In this document: positions 51,639 through 61,439 of the stretch, piece by piece | How the letters are laid out: each line of letters starts with the position of its first letter | How positions within the stretch are numbered: the first letter of the stretch is position 1 | Assembly: GCF_046271865.1 (NCBI RefSeq) | Contig: NZ_CP176580.1 | Coordinates: 2,170,001-2,234,000 of the forward strand | From: Nitrincola salilacus | GTDB taxonomy: Bacteria > Pseudomonadota > Gammaproteobacteria > Pseudomonadales > Balneatricaceae | Length of the DNA stretch: 64,000 nucleotides | Reading direction: 5' to 3' | Program-made: the position numbers and the translations under genes | Notes under the pieces: model-generated | Databases searched by the model: none | The model's input: only the letters and a program-made list of their open reading frames with translations | Told to the model about the DNA's origin: nothing

Positions 51639-51867
51639 TTTATTCTCCGGTATTTATCCCTGTCTCTGCTGCCAGCATACGTATTTCCCCTTATATGACA
51701 AGCTGTCAGTTAGTCTTAATAAGCAACTGATGTAAGGAGGATGTTGGGAGCGTGGGTAAAACGGAGGGACTGAAGCAAGGCGGTTGGATAACACCAGCCG
51801 GATCGTACCGGCCAGTGTCTGGAGGAGCGGTTATATGGCAGCCGGTCTGGTTGCCATACGCGAGCCA

Positions 51868-52962
51868 TCAAGTCATATGGAAGAACTTCTGACGCGCTGC
51901 CAGGAACGCCTGATCAACCGTTTCTGTACGGGTACGCAGGACATTCAGTGATTGCAGGTAATGCTCTGTAGTCTTCTTGGTCAGGGCATCGCCACCTTCA
52001 CGCAGTTCGGTGAAGATCTCTTTTGCTGCTACGGCACCGGCTTCCAGGATCTCGTCCGGGAACTGATGTACGCGCACACCATGCTGTTCAACCAGTGTTT
52101 TCAGTGCAATCGGATCGTTGGCATAGAAGTCGGACGCTACCTGATCGTACTCTGCCTGGCAGGCAAACTCGACGATCTGCTGCAGATCATTTGGCAGCTC
52201 GGCAAACTTGGACTTGTTCACTACCAGCTCAGTCGCCAGGCCTGGCTCGATAAAGCTCGGGAAGTAGTAGTCTTTGCAGATCTGATGGAAGCCCAGCGCC
52301 AGGTCGTTATACGGGCCCACGAACTCTGCCGCATCCAGAGCACCGGACTGCAGTGCCTGATAGATCTCGCCACCGGCCATGTTGACCACGGTTGCACCCA
52401 GTTTCTGCCATACCTGACCACCCAGGCCCGGTGTACGGAAGTTCAGACCACGGACATCAGCCAGGCCAGTCAGCTCCTTACGGAACCAGCCACCGGCCTG
52501 TGTACCGGTATCACCGGACAGAAAGCCCTTCACGCCGAACTGATCGTAGACTTCGTCCCAGATCTCCTGGCCACCCATGTAGCGAATCCAGGCTGCCAGC
52601 TCACGTGAGGTCATGCCGTAAGGTACACCCGTGAAGAAGGAGGTGGCGCGGCTTTTGTTCTGCCAGTAGTAGGCAGCACCGTGACTCATCTCGGCAGAAC
52701 CTTCGATAACGGCATCAAACACACCCAGTGCCGGTACCAGCTCACCTGCAGAGTAAACCTGTACGGTCAAACGGCCATCCGACATGGCGGTGATACGATC
52801 CGCCAGACGCTGTGCACCGACACCCAAGCCCGGGAAGTTACGTGGCCAGGTGGTGGCCATACGCCAGGTGATGCGACGCTGAGCAATGGCAGGGGCTGCC
52901 AGAGTGGTTGCGGCAACACCGGCACCGACGGCAGCAGTTTTGATAAAGTCACGACGTTTCAT
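51868..52962 (-). CDS. TRAP transporter solute-binding protein (DctP family, Tat signal)
   Basis: A 364-residue periplasmic binding protein. The N-terminus MKRRDFIKTAAVGAGVAATT is a twin-arginine signal, with cleavage near APAIAQ. The mature part shows the DctP fold with MATTWPRNFPGLG, the GGWFRKELTGLADVRGLNFR block containing the carboxylate-binding Arg, and the ALQSGALDAAEFVGP motif of the TakP/2-oxoacid branch. ATG 52962 is chosen because it directly precedes the Tat motif. No small or large TRAP membrane subunits are adjacent, so its partners must be encoded elsewhere. Confidence 0.92.
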   Translation of the reverse strand: MKRRDFIKTAAVGAGVAATTLAAPAIAQRRITWRMATTWPRNFPGLGVGAQRLADRITAMSDGRLTVQVYSAGELVPALGVFDAVIEGSAEMSHGAAYYWQNKSRATSFFTGVPYGMTSRELAAWIRYMGGQEIWDEVYDQFGVKGFLSGDTGTQAGGWFRKELTGLADVRGLNFRTPGLGGQVWQKLGATVVNMAGGEIYQALQSGALDAAEFVGPYNDLALGFHQICKDYYFPSFIEPGLATELVVNKSKFAELPNDLQQIVEFACQAEYDQVASDFYANDPIALKTLVEQHGVRVHQFPDEILEAGAVAAKEIFTELREGGDALTKKTTEHYLQSLNVLRTRTETVDQAFLAARQKFFHMT

Positions 52963-53174
52963 TGTTATTCCTCGATCGATTGTTGTTTTTTTGGTCGGGA
53001 ACACGTCCGAGCAGACGCTTTTCCGGACTCAAGCTTTCATGGCTGACTGCGCAAATGCTCGACAAAACAGCGTACATGCTTTAGCCAGCCTTTATCATCA
53101 AACACCTAAAGGCCAGAAACCATTCGTATGACTACGGAGTCTATCAGTAGAACTACGTAGTCGCTGGTGCCCTG

Positions 53175-54311
53175 TCAGTGTGTCTTACGCAACTGTCCGC
53201 ACACTGCGAGGATGGCTGTCAGCATATCCTGCCCGAATCCGAGGGAGCGCGTGTCAGACCAGCCAAACAACTCATCCGGCAGGTCGGCATTGTCTTTAAA
53301 TGGCATCTCCACCGTGTAGGAGAGACATTTAAAGTGTTCACCCACCCAGGTGCCACCCATGCTCAGGTTGGCTTTGCCCGGTGCGTTGATCGGATAGCCA
53401 TGTTCGACCTGAAAATCCGGCGTGGCTGCCAACAGTGCTGCCTTGAATCGATCCTGCAGATTTTTCAGGTGTGCATCAAAAGAGGGGATGCCTTCCGTAC
53501 CTGCAACAAAGTTGTAGGGCAGGTTCTCGTCGCCATGAATATCCAGGAACAGATCAACGCCTGTTTCCATCATCTTCTGACGTACCAGGAACACTTCGGG
53601 GCTCATTCTCATGCTGGGCTCGAGCCATTCGCGATTCAGGTTGACACCCGCTGCATTGGTGCGCAGGTGGCCGCGCACGCTGCCATCGGGGTTCATGTTG
53701 GGTACGACATGAAACACGCACTCCTGCAACAGTTTGCGGGCTACGGCGTCATCTTCATCAAGCAGGCGATCGAGCATCCCTTCAATAAACCACTCTGCCA
53801 TGGTTTCGCCCGGGTGTTGTCTGGCAATAATCCAGACCACTTTCTTTTCGGGTGCAGAGTCGCCGATCACCAGCATTGACAGATCGCGGCCGTCCAGGGT
53901 TTCACCGAGGTCAACCATCTCGCATAGGGGAGACAGTTGCGATTGTTGCAGCAGATCCTGATGCCGTTCAAAACTGTAGGGAGCAAAGTAGGCCAGATAG
54001 AGGGTGTTATGCTCAGGGATCAAGTCGATGCTCAGTTCTTTGCCATCGTATTCGGTATCGACACGGAACCAGCTTTCACGATCGTAGGAGGCAACGGCAC
54101 GATAATCATGCCATCCATCCGCATAGGCAGATTCAGACGCATTCATGATGCGTAGTCTGTGCGGGACACCGGCGGTGGTATGCAGACGAAAATGGAACCA
54201 TTGAAAGAAATCCGACTGGTTGTCTTTGCGGATGGCGAGCCGAATGTCTGAAGGATCCTGAGCTGAGATAACTTCAATATTACCGCTGTCGAACTGGCTG
54301 CTGATCTTCAT
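53175..54311 (-). CDS. M14-family zinc carboxypeptidase (cytosolic-type)
   Basis: A 378-residue peptidase with an N-terminal beta-sandwich domain (about 1-130) followed by the M14 catalytic domain. Zinc ligands are in IARQHPGETMAEWF (His, Glu) and LFLDIHGDENLPYN (His). The substrate-binding NMNPDGSVRGHLRTNAAG and VNLNREW segments are present. No signal peptide. This architecture is that of bacterial relatives of the AGBL/CCP carboxypeptidases; the physiological substrate is unknown. Confidence 0.88.
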   Translation of the reverse strand: MKISSQFDSGNIEVISAQDPSDIRLAIRKDNQSDFFQWFHFRLHTTAGVPHRLRIMNASESAYADGWHDYRAVASYDRESWFRVDTEYDGKELSIDLIPEHNTLYLAYFAPYSFERHQDLLQQSQLSPLCEMVDLGETLDGRDLSMLVIGDSAPEKKVVWIIARQHPGETMAEWFIEGMLDRLLDEDDAVARKLLQECVFHVVPNMNPDGSVRGHLRTNAAGVNLNREWLEPSMRMSPEVFLVRQKMMETGVDLFLDIHGDENLPYNFVAGTEGIPSFDAHLKNLQDRFKAALLAATPDFQVEHGYPINAPGKANLSMGGTWVGEHFKCLSYTVEMPFKDNADLPDELFGWSDTRSLGFGQDMLTAILAVCGQLRKTH

Positions 54312-54350
54312 GGTTCATCATTCCTTTTGACGGAAATTTAGTGTTTTCTA

Positions 54351-55790
54351 CTACTTCAGGTCGAGCTGCATATGGAAGGTCGTACCGATCTCAAGATCTG
54401 AGGTTACAGCCATATGTCCCTGGTGCTGCTCGGTAATCACAAAATAGCAGAAGGAGAGTCGCTTGCCTGCATCATAGTCTTCACCATCCGGCTGGTTGCT
54501 GAAGAAGGGCTCGAACAGATACATCTGCTCTTCGCTCGTCAGCCCCTTGCCGTTGTGCTGAATCTTGATCCAGAGGGCATCGTAGCACTGGGTGAGCTGA
54601 ATGCGGATAACCGGTTCCTGTTCAGGGTGTGTAGTATTGAGCAGTGCATCATAAGCGTGGCGGAACAGGTTGAGAAACACCTGCTGCAGCTCCACCACAT
54701 AGCAATCAATACTGGGCAGGTTATCCTCATAGTCGCGCTCAATACGGATGTCGCGGAATTTGAGACGCTCATGTGATGACAGCACATCACGTGCCAGACC
54801 TAACGCATGCTCCATGATGTCTGACAGCAGAGCCGGTTGTTTCTTGTCGATGCGGCCACGGGCAAAGGAGAGCAGGTTATTGATGATTGAGGCTACGTGG
54901 CGCCCCTTTTCGGATGCATCGGTCAGCAGGCTACTGAGGCGATCCAGCTCCGGATTATTTTGCGCTTCATCACGTAGCGCGGCATTTTTTCTCAGCTGGC
55001 TCTGGTAGCTGGTCAAGTCAAACAGGATTGCTTGCAGTGGGGTGTTGATATCATGTGCCATAGTGGCGGCCAGCTCACCCATGGAGGAGAGCTTGTCATT
55101 ATGAATCAGCATGTTATCGGCCAGGGTCTTGCGCGTCACATCATCAATCAGGATTACGACGCCGGTTTCGGTCTGATCCTGTAACGGATAGATGGTGATA
55201 TCGAAGTAGTACAGACCGCTCTGGCTCTGTTTGATATTAATGGTTTCATTCTGCTCGCGTGCCCGGTTGATCTGATTGGGCGATACGGTGATGCCGGGGT
55301 AGGTGTCCCACAGGTCTTTGCCTAGTGCCGCGTCGGCAGGGATACCGGAGATATCTTCTGCACGCTGGTTCCATTGTGTGATCTGACCTGCTTTGTTAAG
55401 GCCGATCAGCATCAGCGGCATCGACTTCAGAATGCTACTGATATAGGACTCGGACGAGCGCAGCAGGTTGGTGGTGATCACGTGCTGGGCGATCTCCTTT
55501 TCCAGCAACTGGTTTGATTCCTTCAGGGTGGCGGTTCGTTCTTCGACACGCTGCTCGAGATCACTGCGAATGGCTTCGAGCTCGCGATTATAACGACGTG
55601 CTTTGAGCCAGGTAAAAAACAGAGTGGTGATGACGATCGACAGAATGATGATCAGAATGCCGCTTGACCAGTTGGCCACATATTGCCAATTGGTTTTGCC
55701 TTGCTCATCCTTGAATAACTGAACCAGGCTGGCCTGAGCGAATGGGCTGGAGAAGAGCATAAACAGAAATAACAGAGATTTATTCATCAT
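54351..55790 (-). CDS. Membrane sensor histidine kinase with PAS domain, no adjacent regulator
   Basis: A 479-residue kinase: signal peptide (about 1-20), one membrane segment (about 44-62), a coiled coil (about 68-105), a PAS domain (about 115-220), then HisKA with H246 in MAHDINTPLQA. The HATPase follows, with the N-box LFRHAYDALLNT and an FEPFFSNQPDG motif. The G2 region reads GKRLSFCYFVITEQHQG, slightly unlike the usual GLGLSICY. No response regulator gene is next to it. It is divergent from dsdA, with about 180 bp between. Confidence 0.88.
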   Translation of the reverse strand: MMNKSLLFLFMLFSSPFAQASLVQLFKDEQGKTNWQYVANWSSGILIIILSIVITTLFFTWLKARRYNRELEAIRSDLEQRVEERTATLKESNQLLEKEIAQHVITTNLLRSSESYISSILKSMPLMLIGLNKAGQITQWNQRAEDISGIPADAALGKDLWDTYPGITVSPNQINRAREQNETINIKQSQSGLYYFDITIYPLQDQTETGVVILIDDVTRKTLADNMLIHNDKLSSMGELAATMAHDINTPLQAILFDLTSYQSQLRKNAALRDEAQNNPELDRLSSLLTDASEKGRHVASIINNLLSFARGRIDKKQPALLSDIMEHALGLARDVLSSHERLKFRDIRIERDYEDNLPSIDCYVVELQQVFLNLFRHAYDALLNTTHPEQEPVIRIQLTQCYDALWIKIQHNGKGLTSEEQMYLFEPFFSNQPDGEDYDAGKRLSFCYFVITEQHQGHMAVTSDLEIGTTFHMQLDLK

Positions 55791-55974
55791 GTAAGTCAGG
55801 TATCAGCGTCAGGTTCTGGAAAATAATCGCCTTTTTGCAGTAAAGGTGAAGCGACTGCAGGCAAGATCTATAGTGTTGTTTATTATGCGCTAATCAACCG
55901 CATGTTACTATCGATCCAGTGACATCTGCCAGTCTGTATCAGTTCAATATTAAGCTCAATCTCAAGGACCTCGT

Positions 55975-57348
55975 ATGCTCGACACGACAATTGCCGGTAA
56001 GTCCCTCAGTGCATGGATGGCGTCTCACCCTTTGATTTCATCGCTGCAGCAGACACAGGAGCTGTTCTGGTGGAATCCACTGCAGCAGCCTTTTACGAGT
56101 CTGTCATCCCGAATCAGTCTTGAGAGTGAGGTTCAGCAGGAGGCGTCAGCGCGCCTGAAGCGCTTTGCACCTTATATTGCCAGCCATTTTCCTGACACAG
56201 TGGATCAAAGTGGGCTGATCGAGTCGCCGCTGATTGAGATAACTAATACTCAGCAAGCACTTACCCAGCGAGCACTGATGCGGCGTGCGGGCTTTGATCT
56301 GCCCGGGCGGCTACTGCTCAAATGCGATAACCAGCTGCCAATCTCGGGCTCTATCAAGGCGCGTGGTGGCATTCATGAAGTGCTCAAGTTTGCCGAGCAA
56401 CGGGCGGTGGATGCAGGGCTGCTGACACTGGATAGTGATTACTCGGTGCTGGGCAGTGCCGAGTGCCGCGCGCTTTTTGCCACGCACCGGATTATCGTCG
56501 GCTCTACCGGTAATCTCGGGCTCAGCATCGGTATCATGGGGGCTCATCTGGGCTTTCAGGTCAGTGTGCATATGTCTGCTGATGCGAGGCAATGGAAAAA
56601 AGATCTGCTGCGCAGCAAAGGCGTGCAGGTGATTGAATACCTCGGTGATTATGGTCAGGCGGTGGCGGCGGGTCGTGCCGAAGCTGAGCAGACACCTGGC
56701 AGTCATTTTGTTGATGATGAGCAGTCGCTGGATCTGTTTGCCGGCTATAGTGTGGCAGGTGAGCGACTGGCCGAACAGCTCAGGCAGATGGATATTCAGG
56801 TGGATGCCGAGCATCCGTTATGTGTCTATCTGCCCTGTGGCGTTGGTGGTGGACCGGGCGGTGTGGCGTTTGGGTTGAAACAGCAGTTTGGTGATCATGT
56901 GCACTGCTTTTTTGCTGAACCGACGCACTCACCCTGCATGTTGTTGGGGCTCTATACCGAGCTGTATGAGCAGATCAGCGTGCAGGATATCGGTCTGGAT
57001 AATCATACCTGTGCGGATGGCCTGGCGGTTGGGCGGCCCTCTGCATTTGTTGGGCGCCTGATGTCGTCACTGCTCAGTGGGCTCTACACAGTCGAGGATC
57101 AAGTTCTATACGAGCTGCTGGCGCTGATATACGACGCCGATCGGATTCGTCTGGAGCCTTCGGCTCTGATCGGGCTGGTTGGACTTGAGCGCTTGCTGGC
57201 TCAGTCGCCTGAAATGTTGGTGCAGAAAGGACTGGCAGGGCAGCTGTCGCAGGCAACCCATATTGTGTGGGCCACCGGTGGCAGTATGGTACCGATTGAG
57301 GAGTGGCAGAAGGACTATGACAAGGGCAGGGAGCTCAACACAAATTAA
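55975..57348 (+). CDS. dsdA: D-serine dehydratase (DsdA)
   Basis: A PLP enzyme converting D-serine to pyruvate and ammonia, relieving D-serine toxicity. The 457-residue protein shows the PLP lysine K128 in LPISGSIKARGGIHE, the SVLGSAECRALFATHRI segment, the GSTGNLGLSIGIMG phosphate-binding region and the glycine-rich CGVGGGPGGVAFGL motif. The full-length match is to DsdA rather than the eukaryotic type. No dsdC regulator or dsdX transporter is adjacent. Confidence 0.95.
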   Translation: MLDTTIAGKSLSAWMASHPLISSLQQTQELFWWNPLQQPFTSLSSRISLESEVQQEASARLKRFAPYIASHFPDTVDQSGLIESPLIEITNTQQALTQRALMRRAGFDLPGRLLLKCDNQLPISGSIKARGGIHEVLKFAEQRAVDAGLLTLDSDYSVLGSAECRALFATHRIIVGSTGNLGLSIGIMGAHLGFQVSVHMSADARQWKKDLLRSKGVQVIEYLGDYGQAVAAGRAEAEQTPGSHFVDDEQSLDLFAGYSVAGERLAEQLRQMDIQVDAEHPLCVYLPCGVGGGPGGVAFGLKQQFGDHVHCFFAEPTHSPCMLLGLYTELYEQISVQDIGLDNHTCADGLAVGRPSAFVGRLMSSLLSGLYTVEDQVLYELLALIYDADRIRLEPSALIGLVGLERLLAQSPEMLVQKGLAGQLSQATHIVWATGGSMVPIEEWQKDYDKGRELNTN

Positions 57349-57475
57349 GGATATGCGACAAAGAATTTTGTGATTGAGTCCAGACGCTGAACAGCACACT
57401 GGCTTATCGTTATAGTGGCCAGTCAGAAACATTTTCAGTACTGATTTAGTGCTACTTTTTTCAGAAGGATTATCC

Positions 57476-58432
57476 GTGTCAGCCATCGCCTTTCTTGAAA
57501 CCAGCCTCAAGGCTTCCACTCTGCCAGCTGATCGCATTATTGCCGGTGCCAGATTTCACTGGCCTGAATCAGGCGTGATCAGCATTGAGCCGGAGCAGGG
57601 TACGGGCTTGCCTGCGATGATCCTCAGTGTGGGTGTGCATGGCAATGAGACTGTACCAATCCGCCTGATAGATTACTGGCTGGAATCTCTGACTCAGCGC
57701 GATCTGCTGATCCGCCGACCGCTGCTGATTCTGTTAGGAAACCCCGCGGCTGTGATTCATGGTGAACGTTTCGTCGAAGAGAACATGAACCGCCTGTTTT
57801 CGGATTCGGCAGCGCGAGGTAATCAACCCGAGCGTGAACGTACTCGCATGCTGATGGCCGAGGTCAGAGCATTCATCGACCGCTATCCTACAGGTATGCA
57901 CCTGGATCTCCACTCAACCATCAAGGCCTCTCAGCAGGATCGCTTTGCGCTGGTACCTGGTCTCTGCGAGGGGCGCGATCTGAGCCTGCTGCAGCACTGG
58001 TTTGCACAGTTTGAAGTGGATGCCTGGGTGCAGAACCGCTCCGTTGCATCAACCTTTGCCAGCTTTACCGCCTCACAGGGCTATCAGAGCGCCACGCTGG
58101 AACTGGGCCAGGTCAGTTCACTGAATGAGCCGATCGATCGCTTTCTACCGATGACCAGAGCGCTGGATCGTCTGGCCAGCGGTGAGGAGAGTCAGGCACC
58201 ACATCGCCCGCAGCATTTTGAGGTGATCGGCGAGATCATCCGGCCCGAGGGCGAGTTTGATGTCGCGCTTGATGGCTTCGTTAACTTCCGTGAATTGTCT
58301 GCCGGCACCTTGATCGCTCACAGCGGCGAGCGCAAATGGTTCGTTGAACGCGACGGCGACTCACTTCTGTTCCTGAATCCCGACGTGCCGGTTGGTCATC
58401 GCGTAGCATTGGTGATTCGACCCGTCGGGTAA
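57476..58432 (+). CDS. astE: AstE/AspA-family succinylglutamate desuccinylase-like zinc hydrolase
   Basis: The last enzyme of the arginine succinyltransferase pathway removes succinate from N-succinylglutamate. The product (318 aa) has the zinc motif GVHGNETVPIRL (His, Glu), the GNPAAVIHGERFVEENMNRLF block and the third ligand in GMHLDLHSTIK. The GTG at 57476 has an AGAAGGA ribosome-binding site and is preferred over the ATG at 57449. No other ast genes are nearby, so it may serve a pathway split over the chromosome. Confidence 0.85.
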   Translation: MSAIAFLETSLKASTLPADRIIAGARFHWPESGVISIEPEQGTGLPAMILSVGVHGNETVPIRLIDYWLESLTQRDLLIRRPLLILLGNPAAVIHGERFVEENMNRLFSDSAARGNQPERERTRMLMAEVRAFIDRYPTGMHLDLHSTIKASQQDRFALVPGLCEGRDLSLLQHWFAQFEVDAWVQNRSVASTFASFTASQGYQSATLELGQVSSLNEPIDRFLPMTRALDRLASGEESQAPHRPQHFEVIGEIIRPEGEFDVALDGFVNFRELSAGTLIAHSGERKWFVERDGDSLLFLNPDVPVGHRVALVIRPVG

Positions 58433-58456
58433 TGAAAGTGGATTCAAATCACTTGA

Positions 58457-59845
58457 TCAGTGCATGACTCTTTTCAGCACACTGAAGATGATCTCCATAT
58501 CCTCCTGAGTAGTGCGCCAGTTACTGAAGGCGGCTCGGATGCCCTTGTGGCCCTGCCAGACGCCCGGGGTCATGAATACCTTGCCGCTTTCATTGATACG
58601 CTGCAGAACCCGACCTACCTCGGCATCATCCACCCTGGGTTTGAAGATCACCACATTCAATTTGCAGGGAGCCAGTAGCTCGTAGTCGGGTGATGCCTCA
58701 ATCCAGTCGGCCAGGCAGGATGCTTGTCTGCAGTTTTCCTCAACCAGCGCCTGATAACCATCTCGGCCATAAGCCTTGAGGCTCATCCAGACCGGCAGTG
58801 CTCTGAAACGGCGAGAGTTTTCAATACCCCAATCCATCAATGATTGTGTTGCCACGCCAGTTGCCAGATAGGGGGCTGCGACGGAGCAGGTCTGCTGCAG
58901 CAAATGGGTGTGCCGCGTATAGAAAATGCCGCAGTCGTAGGGCACATTCAGCCATTTGTGTCCGTCGCTGGTGATGGAGTCGGCCAGTTCTATGCCTTTG
59001 CTCAGATGGCGACGCTCAGGCAGCAGGCGCGAGAAGAGGCCAAAGGCTCCATCAACATGCAACCAGGCATTATGTGTTTTGCAAAGTGCTGCGACCGCCT
59101 CCAGATCGTCGAAGTCTGTACCTGTGACGGTGCCAGCACTCGCCAGTACAATTTTACCGGGGCTTTTGCTCGCTTCCAGGGCAGTCTTGAGTGAGGTTAC
59201 ATCCATCGCTTCCGTATCGGGCAGGCAATTTATCTGTGTCAGCTGTTCACGGCCAAGACCAGCCAGACTCAGGGATTTGACCGAGCTGGCATGGGGTGTG
59301 GCGGAAAAAACCTCTATCTGTGCCTGTGCCAGCCCCTGCCGGGCGATATCGATACCCTGCTGCAGACCGGCATATTGACGGCCGCACAATATGCCGAGCA
59401 GATTGGATGCAGTCGCACCGGTGGTCAGCAGCCCTTCGAAGTGCTCCGGCAGGTGAAAAAGTGATCGCAGCCACTGCATCACCTGCAGTTCGACGGCGGT
59501 GCTGATGGAGTCGCCGGGCGAGGAAACATTCTGATCAGCCGTGGCAACGATCCAGTCGGCCAGCATGGCCGCCGGTGTGGTACCGCCGGTTACAAATCCC
59601 ATATAGCGCGGGCCCGCCGATGCACTGAGCAGAGGGGCAATATGCCGGGTAAACTGCTCAAATGCTGCTGAGGCCCCGATCCCTGTATTCTCCAGTGGAT
59701 TGTCCAGTGGGTCATCTGTCAGTGTTGGGTCGCCCAGTATGGCAACCTTGCGATCCGGCAGCGATTGCAGAAAGCTCTGGCACCAGTCTGCCACGTGTGT
59801 GGAGAGTTGGTCGAGTTGTTGAAAATCATCGGTCAGGCGGCTCAT
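58457..59845 (-). CDS. PLP-dependent group II amino-acid decarboxylase-like enzyme
   Basis: The product (462 aa from ATG 59845) belongs to the aromatic-L-amino-acid/glutamate decarboxylase fold. The PLP lysine is in SDGHKWLNVPYDCGIFY, and TGGTTPAAMLADW and TGATASNLLGIL are cofactor and substrate regions. The WLHVDGAFG motif provides the PLP-pyridine Asp. It resembles enzymes of the tyrosine/DOPA and aspartate group, but the substrate is unclear. It is divergent from a MocR-type regulator 95 bp away, suggesting that the regulator controls it. Confidence 0.88.
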   Translation of the reverse strand: MSRLTDDFQQLDQLSTHVADWCQSFLQSLPDRKVAILGDPTLTDDPLDNPLENTGIGASAAFEQFTRHIAPLLSASAGPRYMGFVTGGTTPAAMLADWIVATADQNVSSPGDSISTAVELQVMQWLRSLFHLPEHFEGLLTTGATASNLLGILCGRQYAGLQQGIDIARQGLAQAQIEVFSATPHASSVKSLSLAGLGREQLTQINCLPDTEAMDVTSLKTALEASKSPGKIVLASAGTVTGTDFDDLEAVAALCKTHNAWLHVDGAFGLFSRLLPERRHLSKGIELADSITSDGHKWLNVPYDCGIFYTRHTHLLQQTCSVAAPYLATGVATQSLMDWGIENSRRFRALPVWMSLKAYGRDGYQALVEENCRQASCLADWIEASPDYELLAPCKLNVVIFKPRVDDAEVGRVLQRINESGKVFMTPGVWQGHKGIRAAFSNWRTTQEDMEIIFSVLKRVMH

Positions 59846-59940
59846 GAACATCCTCCAGAAAAAGTGTGTTGACTCTGCCTAGTATCCTCCGGTAGAAAAA
59901 AGAATACAGATTCAATTTTTGATATAAAAAAGAGCACAAT

Positions 59941-61356
59941 ATGGCATTTCGTTACCGTGAGTTGGCCGATACCCTGATGCAGGAGGTGCAGTCCGGTCGA
60001 TTGCAGCAGGGGCAAAGACTGCCCTCAATCCGTGTCATGAGCCGACAACGCGGTGTCAGTATCACGACGGTGAAGCGTTGTTATGAACTGCTTGAGGCGC
60101 AGGGCTACCTGATGAGTCGTGCGCAGTCGGGTTTTTATGTCCGCGAGCGTCCACTGAGTCTGCCTCAGCCTGAGTTTCCTGTGTTTGATCCTGCCAGTCA
60201 CCAGATCGACAATCTGGCATTGATTGCCGAGATACACCAGTCAGCCATTGACGAGCGACGTGTGCAGTTGGGGACGGTTCAGCTCGCACCTTCGCTGATT
60301 CCTATCCAGGCGCTGCAGCGCAGTCTGATCCGCGCCAACCGCCGCGCGCAGGGGCGTGCATTGGCGTACAGTCAGTCTGCGGGGGAACCGCTGCTTTTGC
60401 AGGCATTGAGCGCGCACTTTCAGGAAGATGGTATCAGCTGTTCACAGCAGGATCTGATCATCACCAACGGTTGCATGGAGGCACTGAGCCTGGCAGTCAG
60501 CGCCGTCACGCAACCGGGTGATACCCTTGCATTGCCGTCACCCTGTTACAGTGGCCAGTTGCAGCTGCTGGCCAGCATGGGAAGGCGTGTAGCAGAGATA
60601 CCCTCGACATCCTCTGGCTTTGATCTGGATCGGCTGGAGCAGTTGATGGCTGATAAATCGATCAGTGCCTGCCTGGTCAGCACCTCTTTTCAAAACCCCT
60701 TGGGGTATTGCCTGAGCGCCACCGATAAACAGCGTTTGGCGGAGATGGCCGAGCGCTATCAATGCCCGGTGATCGAGGATGACGTATTCGGGGAGTGTGG
60801 GTATACACGGCAACGACCCTTGCCGCTCAGATCCTGGAGTCAGAGTGGCTGGGTGATCTGGTGTGGCTCGGTGTCCAAAACGTTGGCGCCGGGCTATCGT
60901 ATCGGCTGGTGCGCCAGCGGTCGTTTTCATCGGGAGGTGAGGCAGGCGATGCTGGCCAGACGCCTTGCCGTGAACACACCTTTGCAGTTGGCGTTGGCGG
61001 ATTTTATGCTCTCTGGCGAGTACCGTCGTCATCTGAATCGACTGAGGTTGCAGCTTGCAGATCAGGTCAGCAGCTTGTGTGGTAGTCTGGAGCACCACCT
61101 GGGAGAACATGGCAGGCTGGCCAGACCAGATGGTGGTTATGCCATCTGGATTCAATTGCCTGAAGCCTGCGACGGTTTACAGCTGTATCAGGTGATGAAA
61201 GAGCAGGGGATCAATCTGGTGCCGGGGGCTGTGTTCAGCGCGCGCAGCCTTTATGCCAATGCTATACGTCTGAATGCCGGGAATCCCTGGAGTGATGAGC
61301 TGGAGCGAGCGGTGACGATATTTGCGAAATCGGTTCGACTGCTTCTCAAGGTTTAA
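59941..61356 (+). CDS. MocR/PdxR-like regulator: GntR winged helix fused to aminotransferase fold
   Basis: A 471-residue chimaeric transcription factor. An N-terminal GntR winged helix (about 1-75, with GQRLPSIRVMSRQRGVSITT) is joined to a fold-type-I aminotransferase domain. The PLP lysine is in GSVSKTLAPGYRIGW, and the NGCMEALSLAVSAV and FQNPLGYCLS motifs are present. MocR proteins use PLP or a PLP-amino acid adduct as effector. It is divergent from the decarboxylase gene, whose substrate may be its inducer. Confidence 0.92.
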   Translation: MAFRYRELADTLMQEVQSGRLQQGQRLPSIRVMSRQRGVSITTVKRCYELLEAQGYLMSRAQSGFYVRERPLSLPQPEFPVFDPASHQIDNLALIAEIHQSAIDERRVQLGTVQLAPSLIPIQALQRSLIRANRRAQGRALAYSQSAGEPLLLQALSAHFQEDGISCSQQDLIITNGCMEALSLAVSAVTQPGDTLALPSPCYSGQLQLLASMGRRVAEIPSTSSGFDLDRLEQLMADKSISACLVSTSFQNPLGYCLSATDKQRLAEMAERYQCPVIEDDVFGECGYTRQRPLPLRSWSQSGWVIWCGSVSKTLAPGYRIGWCASGRFHREVRQAMLARRLAVNTPLQLALADFMLSGEYRRHLNRLRLQLADQVSSLCGSLEHHLGEHGRLARPDGGYAIWIQLPEACDGLQLYQVMKEQGINLVPGAVFSARSLYANAIRLNAGNPWSDELERAVTIFAKSVRLLLKV

Positions 61357-61439
61357 TAACCCAAGTCTAACGGTAGATGCTAATATTATATTTACTGATG
61401 AAGTAACTCATTTTTGATGTCAGATGGGAGCTATGTGCA

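Noticed and set aside
51833..51858. Hairpin TATGGCA/TGCCATA after the TRAP binding-protein gene
   Set aside because: A 10-bp stem is visible but there is no T-run on the minus strand, so it is not listed as a terminator.
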